Shown here one piece after another: positions 11,641 to 22,300 of a stretch of 64,000 bases of DNA (the first letter of the stretch is position 1; every line of letters starts with the position of its first letter). Source of the stretch: Termitomyces sp. T153 (taxonomy: Eukaryota; Basidiomycota; Agaricomycetes; Agaricales; Lyophyllaceae); assembly GCA_018296165.2 (NCBI GenBank), contig JACKQL020000174.1, forward strand, positions 1-64,000, read 5' to 3'. The notes beneath the pieces are model-generated. The model saw nothing but the letters and a program-made list of their open reading frames with translations, made no database searches and was not told where the DNA came from. A program made the translations under genes and the position numbers.

Positions 11641-12060
11641 TGATCCCAGCCAAGTTCTCATAATTGAAGAGCACATTCTTTGAGATCACTGCTTATCCTT
11701 CGGTTGACCAATTTCAAGTAATATATATATCAAAGAAAGAGCGCAGAAAGACAGTATTTTGATGATCTTGAATGAGAAAAAACTAAGACATTATGAATTT
11801 TCCAAATTTGGTAACCCCCCCCCCCAAAAAAAAAGTACATGATCTCAATAATTCCGGGAAGCGCTGTAAGAACAGCATAACATCGCTGTACATAAATTAA
11901 TTCACAGTACGATGCAGCAGATAGTTCTGTCAAATTACCAATTAGCAAAGATTAATCGTATGGTTACAGGCGGAATTATCAGAGCAAAAGTAAAGTAATT
12001 GAGATACGAGGATAGCAAAGAATGGATTGAACCACTCGACAAAAACAAGAGGCCAAAAAA
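11641..12060. other. Intergenic stretch without a recognisable gene
   Basis: AT-rich sequence downstream of the DUG2-like gene, with a run of about eleven C followed by ten A near 11814-11835. I see no coding signal or conserved RNA fold. Confidence 0.5.
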
Positions 12061-15000
12061 TCAATGTACATTGGGAATACAATTTTCTGCAATATTGAGA
12101 AGAAACATTTCTACGACAGCTTTGCCCTTATGCAGGTTCTTAAGCGAGAGGCGCTCGTTAGGCAAGTGGGCTTGATCCTGAATGCACAGACGGACCTAGT
12201 CAGAAAATAGTTGAGAAGGGGATATATAACTCACCGAGCTCTGGCCCATTGGTAGATGGAGCGCGTGACACCCAAATTCTTTTTCGAGGTAGGGCACAGA
12301 TGGAATGGACTAAATAAGATCAGCCATTTTCAATCAGACTCTCCTTTCTGAAAACGCTCACCCCTCCTTCTCGAATACGCAGAGGAGCAACGCCCCACAC
12401 ATCCTGCACTGCGCTCTCAAGCGATTGAAACCAGTGATCGTCAAGGTTCCCGAGCCACCAGTCTGCTACGTGCTCAACAGTGACCTGTAATAACATCATC
12501 AATGACTTATACGAGCTACACGAAGGCAGCACGAGAGAATACCCTCAGATTGTTGGGTGATTGCAGTATCTCAAACGACGATTCCAGATGGTCAACCAGT
12601 GCCTTAGTGATCGTGTCTAGGTCCTGGTCAGGAACGATACGAACAGAGACTTGAGACTTGACAAGCCCCGGGATGACAGTGGCATCTACAAAGGATCTCA
12701 GTTTCCGACCGCGTATTCAACGGGCAGTATCGCGCGTACTTTTAGGACCGGACACTTCAATTGTGTGCAGCGTAAGAGATGGTTCCCGCCACCTGGAAGA
12801 AAGCGACGCTGCAGGCCGTCGGGTCACGTCCGACAAGAGCTTGTACAGTTCCTTTTCTTCCTCCGTTTGCGGTCGAACGTGATCATCTACGTAGCTCATG
12901 AATGCGGCGTTTTGTGATTAGGTGTAAAGAGACATACAGAACCCAGGAATCTGTACCGTCCGCTGGCCATCTGTCAGGGACGCAAGCAATCTCACCCTAC
13001 AACCATGTCCAACGTGAATCTCGAATGGCAAACGAGAACCCTAAGGTAAACGTACATGTCGAACATCGGCTCCACAAGAGCGCCACCCTCGACTCCTGAA
13101 TGGAGGTCCGGATGGTTACTGGATATCTGTAGATACGAACTTGATGTAAGCAGATGTCAAAGAACATTTAGACAGAACACATACCTCGAGTTCACAGTGT
13201 ATGACTCCTCTCAAACCATAGGTGATACATGGCTTATCCTCCCCAATCCACGTCGAATTACTCACCAAAATCGCATCGATATCTCCAATCGCATCCTTGA
13301 TCCATTATTAGTATATCAATCGTAACCTCTTAATTTTGAAAGAATAAAAACAAAAAGAAAATATGCACCTTGTACCTGCCCACCGTCTCTCTAAATCCCG
13401 TACTCCCGCACTCTTCCTCACCTTCAATCAAAAACACAAGATCGCACCCCAACGCACGACGAGAGAGCAGGTCTGCCGCGGCGCAAGCAACTGCAATAAT
13501 CGGCCCTTTGTTATCCGTCACGCCGCGCCCGTAGAGGTATCCGTTGCGTCCTGTGAGAGTGAACGGGTCCGAGGACCAGCCTTGTCTGGGGGCCGGTATG
13601 ACGTCATAGTGCCTGGAAGGGAGCGTGAATGGGATAGGTAGAAGGAAAGAAAAGGGAATGGCGGACCCGTAGAAGAGGACGCGGGGCTTTGGTTTGTCAC
13701 CTTTGGTGCCACTGAAAATTCCGAGAACGAGGGGGTTCTTGCCTTCGCCCGTTGGGAGCTTGCACAGTGTGAGAATCAGAAGGTCAATTGAAAGATAGAA
13801 AATTACGAGAGATGTATGCGCCCCGAGTTGATTGAGGCATTTCTTTAACCATATGGCGGCTTGTCTGCAGTCTTCCGTATGGGAAGATGTACAACTGACA
13901 CTCGGAATTGAGATGAACTTGGAAAGCGCGTAAGTCATCGTATCTATATATGTATGTGAAACTCGATTTTTGATTCTGAGACAGTACAAAATCCAGAGAC
14001 ATACCAGTAAAACTTTCACTGTCATGCGATTTAGGAAGCAGCCTTCGGTCCTCTTTACGCGGTTTCGGGGGGTCGACTTCCCATACTTTTATATAGTTGT
14101 CGTTACCACCTGTGACGAGCCGGGCGGAGTTGGGGCGTTTGACGTCGATGAAGGAAGACAGGATGATGCCATTATGACCCTGCCAGGAGGCTGTGCAGTC
14201 GAAGGAAGCAGACCAGCACTGGGGCGTAGTGATAAGACGATATCGCTTGGTAGAGAGGGGCAGTAATTATGAGCTTACTTTGATCCAGCCGTCTGCGGAA
14301 CAGGTGTACAAATCCGAGCCAATCATCGACATCGAGAGGATGTCGATACCCTTAAGGGAGTGTTCAGCCAAGACGCCGAGTGGGTCGGAGAAAACGAGAA
14401 GACATACTTCTTGAACGATGATAGTTCTAACAAGTGTTTTAGTCTCCAAATCTAAAACTTTGACATATCCATCCTGACACCCTGCATATATCGTCTCATT
14501 CTGTGCCACAAGCGCCAGCACTGCGCCTTGCGCGCATTCGAATTCGTGTACGCAGACTGGGCCTTTGAGTGTACAGTCCCACAGCTTCATTATGCTAGAT
14601 CTAAGTACGTGAAGTGATATCGGACTGGACAAACGTACCTTAACAGTCTCATCCCCACTCCCCGTTGCAAGTTGCACACCTCCACTTCCACCGTCCTTCT
14701 CCTTCCCATCGTTATTTAAAAGCGCCATACAATAGATATATCCATAATGCGCTGAATGAATGACGTTCGTCACTGACACATCGAGCAGCCCATACTCGGC
14801 TGGTGGGTATTCAGCCTCGGACGGGCTGTTCGACTCTGGCCTTCCACTCATACTCGGGTTCCTCGCGAATAAGTCGGCAGGCCGACGTTCGTACTGTGGA
14901 TAGCTGTCGAAAAACTTATGGGCTTTGCGTGTGGAGGGCGTTGAGGTGCCGGTATGAGAGAGGGAGACGAGGTCGGTGTAGGAGGATGAGGAGATCGAGT

Positions 15001-15628
15001 TTAGTGAGAGGGAAGACGCGGGGATAGGGGGAATGAGGCTGCTAAAATCGTACCATTGTAGAGAGGTGTCCTGACAGCCGATGTATATGGTTTGGAGGGT
15101 GGGAGACCAGGAGAGAGAGAAGAGATCGCCTGCACTGGTTAGGTAGGGTGAGATGATATAGAGAGGTGTAAGTTTTGACGTATGCCAGATCTGTTAGTAG
15201 ATTGTGAGAGGGGACTGAATCATTCTCAAGATGGGTTGATCCGTACCCGTACGGTACTGTCCCCTGTCACGCGTCAATGAATGATGAAGGGTATAAAGAC
15301 CCGTCGCGCTCACCCGAGGAACTGAACAGCCATTCTTTCTCCTTCGCCAGCTCTAAAGCCAGCACACTACCGGTGTGCCCGCGAAGCGTGCTTTTCAAGG
15401 TGAAAGTCTGCTTCTCCCATACCTGATAGACGTATTGAGACGTTGATATGCATTATTGGGTGAACCACACACAGATATGTCCTCGTTTTGGCTGCCAGAG
15501 AAAATATAGTCAGAATTAGACACAAGACTGAGAACAGAGTTCCGTAGTGCGTGGAGCTGATGCAGAAGCGGAAGGGGCGCCTCGTCGTTTTGGAGTTGGC
15601 GGCTGAGAGAAGCTAAACGGAAACGCAT
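12061..15628 (-). CDS. DUG2: DUG2-like WD40-M20 metallopeptidase, 890 aa
   Basis: Homologue of the fungal glutathione-degradation component Dug2, which with Dug3 forms a cytosolic glutamine amidotransferase-like complex that removes the gamma-glutamyl group of glutathione. Seventeen exons: 15628-15473, 15422-15314, 15263-15247, 15190-14639, 14584-14279, 14218-14005, 13943-13807, 13758-13667, 13612-13369, 13295-13185, 13126-13056, 12996-12938, 12886-12740, 12685-12543, 12484-12362, 12309-12235, 12177-12061; the sum is 2673 nt. Residues about 25-445 are WD40 repeats (SGDETVKLWDC, GGNDNYIKVWEV); about 452-890 are an M20 peptidase with the metal ligands GHYDV, GVTDNKG and EGEEECGS. The length is close to yeast Dug2 (878 aa). 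Exon 3 has only 17 nt. The donor after 13667 is GTCC, less usual. The WD40-M20 fusion order is what identifies DUG2 rather than a plain dipeptidase. Confidence 0.9.
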
Positions 15629-16049
15629 GTCTCAGAGGCAGAGAGTTCGGAAGAAAGAGGGAGCATACGATGAGGTATTGGCGATGCAGGCGTATTAAAG
15701 GAATCCATATTTTTATATTTATAAAGCTCTGATATCGATCGATAGAGCTATAGAACTTGTGGACTCCCAAGAACGTATATACGTGACGCAGGCTTACATA
15801 ACGAGCCAACTTAAACGCCTCGAGCCCGCCACAAAACCCCAGGGCCACCCCAGGGCTAGGACACATCCAGCCCTTGAAAGTTTCCATTTCAGCCAAGATA
15901 AACCCTGGCGTCGGATCTAACGCCCACATGCAGGCTGGGAACCTGTAAAATTGCTTTCTCAAATAGTGTTCTTCTAACCACTCCTTGTGTGGAAAGTTAA
16001 CTGATTGAGTAATAGCCTACCGTTGATTACGTTTTTGTATATGAACAGT
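15629..16049. promoter_or_regulatory. Left part of the divergent DUG2 / V-ATPase intergenic region
   Basis: The space between DUG2 and the V-ATPase gene (15629-17069) lies between two divergent starts, so it should hold both promoters. Apart from the MITE and one doubtful reading frame I see no feature in it. A long frame at 15516-15962 overlaps the start of DUG2 and looks accidental. Confidence 0.4.
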
Positions 16050-16252
16050 CACTGCTGGCAGCCAATAGATTTTCCTGAGAAAATAATGAAAAAGAAACCT
16101 GTTATGCCATTTCCGAACAGTATATTTCCAATGGAAAAAGGCTCTAAACAATGGGAGAAGCCTTTTTCCAAGGGAAAGATATGTCAAAGAAATGGCATGA
16201 CAGGTTTCTTTTTCTATTTTTCTAATGGTAACATGTTCCAGTGCCAGCAGTG
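16050..16252. mobile_element. Palindromic MITE with CACTG termini, 203 bp
   Basis: Almost the whole element is one long inverted repeat with arms of about 95 bp and a short centre near 16147-16156. The ends are CACTGCTGGCA and TGCCAGCAGTG. Both sides are flanked by AGT (16047-16049 and 16253-16255), a 3-bp target duplication. CACT-type ends with 2-3 bp duplications are usual for CACTA-like (CMC) transposons, so a non-autonomous CACTA-type element is my inference. PIF/Harbinger also makes 3-bp duplications and cannot be excluded. The frames inside it are by-products of the palindrome. Confidence 0.8.
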
Positions 16253-16611
16253 AGTACCGCCTGTCAAGGACCAGATACATAATGAGTCGAATGAGAAACT
16301 GAGGCCCTGAGTGAATCTGCCGGACCGACTAGACAGTAGACACTCTGAATCATGGGTACATAGAGAGGCTCAGCGAAGAAGAGAAGAAAGGCAATAAGTA
16401 GATGGATATACTTACAAGAGACACAGGAGTAACCGAAATATCTGAAAAAAGTTCAAAAAACAGTGGGTGTGGAAACAGTAGCAACATTGGCAAAAGAGGA
16501 TAGAATAATGCAGTGAAAAGGCTCAGAACTGGCATCAGTTCGCTATTCTAGATTAGCTGGAGCATCCCACCTGTACTAGCTGCCAGTACATCGTTACTCA
16601 AGCAATGCTTT

Positions 16612-16917
16612 TTATGTCGGGACAACCACTATATTTATATCCTTTTGTAATGCGATTTTCTTCGTCCTGAAGTGTGACAAAGTAAGCATCGTTATAGCTT
16701 TATGAGGCGCGTCCATGTCCACGACTCGAACGTGGTGAAAGGTTTTAGTGGCCCAGAGTAACGAGTCGCCGAAGTAAATGAGTTTCCAGCCGCATGCAGC
16801 CTTTTGTTCATGAACATACTTAATCAAACTAGTCGTCCTGGAAGTTCTTATGAAAACGGGACAAGTCGGGGTGTGCTTTTTGTTTTGCCAATGTGGAGAA
16901 AACAACGTACCATACAA
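16612..16917 (-). other. Unrecognised 101-codon reading frame
   Basis: The frame has protein-like composition (WKLIYFGDSLLWATKTFHHV, then MLTLSHFRTKKIAL) but I recognise no family, and no splice partner is convincing. It lies upstream of the V-ATPase gene on the opposite strand. It may be an exon of a small gene or a decayed fragment. Confidence 0.25.
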
Positions 16918-17069
16918 GTACTGTCAAATGTTAAGCCATAAGTACATGTTCATCCTCACCCCAAAAGCCATCAAACATTCCAACGCAGTGCCAAATTGGG
17001 ACAGACGAAATTCCTCATCTCATTCTTAATTTCTTCCTCTACTCTCCTTTCACGAAACTCGCCACAATA

Positions 17070-17943
17070 ATGTCCGTCTGCCCACCATTTGCGCCATTCT
17101 TTGGCTTTGGAGGCGTGGCTTCCGCAGTAAGTAATGCCACATACTCAAATATACGAGTGACGCACCCAACTGAATGGTGTTGTTCTTTGCCATGTAGATG
17201 ATCCTCAGTAGTACGTAGTGTTCTCTCATGACTTCGTGCATGTTTTTGGGAACGCATGGCCTGACTCGCATCGTATTTGTCTCATAGCGGTGGGTGCTGC
17301 GTTCGGCACAGCTAAAGCTGGAATAGGCATCGCTGGCCTAGGATCTTTCAAACCAGAGTTGATTATGAAGGTATGCCCACATCATGTCTTGATTTTTCTG
17401 AAACGAACATTGACGTAGTCCTGCGCGTAGTCACTAATTCCAGTGGTCATGTCTGGTATCATCGCTGTGTACGGGCTCGTCGTGTCCGTCCTCATTTCCG
17501 GAAGTAGTGCGTCATCTCCATCTTCCTGTTGGTATAATCGACATTTTTGATTTACCTTCGCGGGTGTTAGTACGACCCGGTGAATACTCACTATTTTCGG
17601 GATTCACGCATTTGGGTGCTGGCCTTGCATGTGGACTGACAGGCCTGGCGGCGGGGTATGCGATTGGTATTGTTGGAGACTCGGTGCGCTTTCCCTCTTT
17701 CCCTTGATCCAACTTGTAACACAATGTTTTGACATCGCCAGTGTGTACGAGCCTATGTTCATGAGCAAAAAGTCTTCGTGGGGATGGTGCTCGTTCTCAT
17801 CTTTGCTGAGGTACTAGGCCTTTATGGGTATGGCGACATTTACCAACTCTGCGCTCTTGTTGTCTGATTTCTGTCGCAGCCTCATCGTCGCTCTCATCAT
17901 GAACACAAGTGCTATTGGCGGTGACAAATGCCCAACAATCTAA
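17070..17943 (+). CDS. VMA3: V-type H+-ATPase proteolipid subunit c (or c'), 162 aa
   Basis: Membrane-ring subunit of the vacuolar proton pump. Exons: 17070-17126, 17198-17210, 17288-17370, 17431-17503, 17571-17683, 17742-17827, 17880-17943; the sum is 489 nt. The protein has four hydrophobic helices in the usual proteolipid order: [63 protein letters not shown] and [18 protein letters not shown]. Glu136 in the last helix is the proton-carrying residue. The second exon has only 13 nt and is needed to keep the frame. [13 protein letters not shown] also resembles the c' paralogue Vma11, so the choice between c and c' is open; [20 protein letters not shown] favours c. Confidence 0.9.
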
Positions 17944-18135
17944 GTCCCTACGTTACATCGCTTGCACATACTCCTTGGTACCACTTGCAATAATATTGTT
18001 TCTGTATTCAATTTCTCAGTAGAGCTGCACCTCTCCATGAAGTCTACGAGTCTATCAATAATTCAGAAAATTACAAATACACAACAATGTAAGCATCAGA
18101 CTCGACGACGCGATACATTCGACGCAATACATTCT

Positions 18136-18870
18136 TCAATGTCTCCCGCGCGAATCATCTGAATCATCGGAAGAGACAGAATGTGAACGTGATCTCGATC
18201 TAGAGTCTGAGCGACTGCGCTCTCGACGAGGCATGCGTCGTCTTCGGTTGCGCTCTCTCGAGCGCGAAGACTCGGATTCTGACCCAGAGGACGAGTCAGA
18301 ACCAGAACCAGAATCTGACCCAGAGTCAGAGTCAGATTCCGGAGATGAGTCTGAATCTGATGAGGACCTGTGTTGAGAATTATTAGGTGCTTGTATTGTA
18401 AGCGAGAGAGAACACAAAGGCGTACCATCGTGCGCGTTTTCGTGATGGGCCCTCGTCCTTCTCCTTCTCCTTCTCCTTCTCTCGTTCCTTCTCCTTCAAC
18501 TCAAGTATCTTATTCGCCGTTCCACTCCTACAGTAGGTTAAATTAAGTAATTAGACCTTCCAGGCAAACAAAACAGAAGCGGACTTCTTCTTGAACTCCT
18601 CCGGCACCACTACAGAGGGTTTACCCTCCTCTTTGAGCTTTGCAATAATCTTAGGGTTCTCCAGCATCTGTGTACGTGATGGTCGCGTTACATAAGGCCG
18701 GGCAGACTTGCATTCGTAGATGAAGTGTCCTGTGAATGCCGAGGGTCAGTTGAAGGTGCGGGAGTGATCCAGAAGAGCGACATGCCTGTTCCGAGACACT
18801 TTTGGCATATGGTAGATGCGGTTGCTCGGGGTCTGTTCGATGAGCGGCCGTGAGGAGCGTATTTGGACAT
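18136..18870 (-). CDS. ZCCHC10-like zinc-knuckle protein with Ser/Arg/Asp-rich tail, 187 aa
   Basis: Four exons: 18870-18786, 18729-18585, 18527-18426, 18367-18136; the sum is 564 nt. The N-terminus carries one CX2CX4HX4C knuckle (CQKCLGTGHFIYEC; Cys22, Cys25, His30, Cys35) followed by a Pro-Ser-Arg-Thr segment typical of ZCCHC10-type proteins. A Lys/Glu-rich stretch (EKEREKEKEKEKDE) and a long tail of Ser-Asp, Ser-Glu and Arg-Ser repeats follow. Proteins of this shape are nuclear and probably act with RNA or splicing factors, but the role is not established. Intron 1 has a GC donor (ACAG/GCATGT) and intron 2 a GTCCGC donor; both are required by the frame. It converges with the V-ATPase gene, 192 bp apart. 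Confidence 0.82.
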
Positions 18871-19388
18871 TCGAGGTGAGGACTGATGAGGCGCACGTGG
18901 GAACACCTGGCTTGTTTTCGAAATTCGAACTCCACTCTCTTGAAATTCACAACATATCATGCATATTACAGAAAACAGGAAGAACTATTCCACGATTGAC
19001 CGATTTTCCACCACACTACTTGATATAAGTGAGTAGACCGAGGTAAATTATGTCTAGAGCTCATGTTCACCTCAAAAGGGCAGTCATTTGCCAGTCCGTG
19101 ATCGTTGATCAGGGGCAACTTTGTGCCGGGGAGATGCAGTGCAGGGTAGGGAAATGTACGCCGCTGGCTCACTGGCAGTTATTCGTGACGTCGACTTTTC
19201 AATGGTTGCCATAATTATATTATACAGAGAGAATATCAAATAACGACTTGAGTAGCTCAGATTCCCTAGAGATATTCAGAAATTGTCCATTGTGGCTCAA
19301 ATATTAGGGATTAGCCAAATTTGGACATACGGGGACCTTACTTGAACGTGGCTGGCCACGACGTCCGACAGTCTGTTCTCTCTTTACC
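18871..19388. promoter_or_regulatory. Shared intergenic region between divergent genes
   Basis: The ZCCHC10-like gene and the UIM/SIM gene start in opposite directions from this 518-bp stretch, so it should contain both promoters. I see no clear TATA box or other named element. Confidence 0.4.
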
Positions 19389-22300
19389 ATGCACAGCGAC
19401 GAGAACCGCAAGCGCAAGGCAGCCCAAACGGCCAATACGTTCAGCAAGAAACACAAGACAGACTCTCCCAGTAAGTGCTTCACCGTACCTATCTGCCGGT
19501 TATCTAACTTTTTTACTAGCGACATCCACAGTAGCCCCCACACGACCTGCAACGCGCTCAATCTCAAAGGCACAATCCGCATCCGACTCTATTCTCCGCA
19601 GAGATCCAAGCCCTGGCCCATCCCGGCCTACAGCCCACCGCACAAGATCTAAGACTGGCGCTCTAAAACCAAAAATACCCAGTCCCAGCGAGGAACGTAC
19701 GCCGCCGTCTCCAAGCGGTCTCTCACAATGGGTCGCCGAAATGGCACGGCAAAAACAACTGCAGAATGCGAGCGGTAGGGGTAGTTTCTTATCTGCTCCG
19801 CAGCCTTTAGCTGACCCTACCGCCACAGCCTCTCTTTCCAAGAAAAGACGAAAAGCACTTCCTGAGCCTCCCCCGAGTACGCATTTGCATCATCTCGATC
19901 TCAAATTATCCTCACACAAGCAACTATCAGAATCTGAAGCAATCATTGTAATCTCCTCTGATGAAGACGACGAGACACGGCCTCGAAAGCGTACACGACG
20001 ACATACAACGCAAATTAATGAGATAATCGACCTCTCCAAAGGCGATACCCCTCCACCAAGATCTAGGCCCACCCGCCTCAGACCCGCCCCTCTCCCAACT
20101 CCAACACCCGCCGTGAGCCCAAGCACGCACGTCTCTCCTTCGAAATACCTCGATCTCCGACGCCTCTCTCATTCCAAAACCAAGCCAAAATCCACACCTT
20201 CCCGACCTCAACCCAAAACCACCACCGGACCATGGCCACTCAAGAAAAAACTCCCTCCTGCACCCTCACCCACAGACATGCGTGGCAAACGTCAAAATGA
20301 TCTTTTCGATGACGACGATAAAATGGGTTCACCGGCCTCCGAGTTGCACCCGGTCGAGGTGGCTATTCCCAGTCGCAAGTCTGCGCCTACTCGTGCTTCC
20401 AAGTCCAAATCCAAATCCAAATCCAGGCCGACCCCGACAACTGAACCTGAACCCGAGCACACTCCGAATCCTACAGATGCTACGGCAGGTGGGATGGGGT
20501 TGATGTCTGAATTGAGGGGAGGAACATTTGAAAAGGGTAGGATGCCCGAAGGTGACTAAATTATCTTGAATACTGCATATTATCGTTTTGTTGATGATTC
20601 TCTCCCCATAGAACTTCGTGTACGGCTTCAGGAGGAGGAAGAGGAAGACGGGGACAAAGCAGAAGATATAACGCCCCCAACCCCTCCGATTCACAGCATT
20701 GTCGCCATTGGTACCACCAGCAATATCATTAGAGAGGCTGCCGTGGTCAACAGCCCGGCCAATCTGATAATCAAGACCGAGGACGTCGAAGATACAGATA
20801 TCATTTGTCAGCTATCCACTCCCAATCTCAAGGGAGAAGAAGACAATCCCAACCTCGGGGAAAAAGAGCGATCGGTGATAGTCAAGGAGGAGCCTCAGTC
20901 CGTTGAGCCTGGCCTCAATGATATATGGGTGGAGGAACAAGAGCAGGACGATTTAGAGGAGGCGATTTTTCAGTCAGTGTTGTTGGCGTCTGCGGCGGAA
21001 GCTGGTATGCCTCTGGCGAATCACCAAGGGGAATCGCAAGTCGATATCGAGCAGCGGGACGGTTCTTCGACGGTGCCTACGGTTCCATCTCCAGTCGATG
21101 ATGTGTGCAACGTGCGAGAAGCTGTACAGCCACAAACGCAGGTCGTATTGGAGGCGGAGAAGGAAGAGACGGGCCGAGAGGTAGAGGTGAGCGCGAAAGA
21201 TACTGAGGTAGAAAAGGTATTGGAAGAGGAAACAGAAGTACCAACCAGATACCCGTCCTGCCCACCTACACCCACACCAGCCCCGGCCCTGGACTTCGAT
21301 CCATACTTAAATTTCGCGCTGGACCAACAGGAGCAAGACGATCTCGAGGAGGCGCTATTCCAATCTCATCTGGTGATGGTGTATACGCCTCCGTCCGAGG
21401 ACGAGGATAAGTTTGGGATGGATGAGCAAGAACAGAATCAGGGCCAGGGTCAGGGTCAGGTGGATGTGGGTGCACCTCCTTTTACCCCAACAAGCGATCC
21501 CTATGAAGAGGATGTGTTCATAATCGAAGATCTAGACGACGCCGTACGGACGACGAACGAAGTCATTACACTCTCTGATCATGCAAGCACAGATCGCAAA
21601 GTTATCCATCAGTCGCCTGCAAACGACCTAACCGAAGGAAAGGGCGGTAATGATGAGGAGGCAACGGCATCCCTGGCAAAAATGCCAATCCCCGAGTTCT
21701 CGCTTCCTCTTCATCCTCCCTGTTCTTTTTCATGCTCTGTCCCTACTACGACCTTGGCGAATCCTAATGAGAACACTAGTAGTGTGTTCATAGCGGGTCA
21801 GTTGACAAGGCGACTTTTTGCGCAGAGTTGTTTGCCGCCGAAAGCAAAAACCAACGCAGTCAAGCCTGTGGAGGTGGAACAGCCGGTTGTGGAAGTGCGG
21901 ATGGCGAAACCTGTTATAGATGCAGAGGTACAAAATGGGATTGAAACACAGAAGGAGGAACCGTTAGTTGAGGTGCCGGTGCAAAGCGAAGTGGGGCAGG
22001 TGCAGAGTATGGTTGAGGAGGTGCTGATACAGGGAGAACATGAGGAGAGCCGGAGTCCTGTTGTGGAAATAATACAGGTACAGAAATCTGTTGAAGAGTC
22101 GCAGGTGCAGAGCGGGCCTGAGGAGATACAGATACCTCTCGTGCTCGACGCTGATCTTCCGGATGTGGGGAAGATCGCGGAGAGTGCGAATGTGGTGCCT
22201 GCTGCTATCGTGTCCATACCGTCACTGGCAGACGAAAACGGATATGCTGATCTGGACATGAATGTGTTTCCAGAGCGGACTAGTGACACTGTTCTCGGAG

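Noticed and set aside
15516..15962. 148-codon minus-strand frame overlapping the DUG2 start
   Set aside because: It overlaps DUG2 exon 1 in another frame, has no recognisable motif, and the DUG2 exon chain accounts for this strand.
16005..16280. Open frames on both strands across the MITE
   Set aside because: They result from the palindrome; the two frames are near-complements of each other and have no protein motif.
16719..16735. tRNA T-arm-like sequence on the minus strand (CCACG, TTCGAGT loop, CGTGG)
   Set aside because: No matching acceptor stem (the partner of ACATGGA is absent upstream), and no D-arm or anticodon arm of correct spacing could be drawn.
18096..18428. Alternative minus-strand frame overlapping the last exon of the ZCCHC10-like gene
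   Set aside because: The Ser/Asp/Arg repeat frame fits the splice chain; the other frame is an out-of-frame reading of the same repeats.
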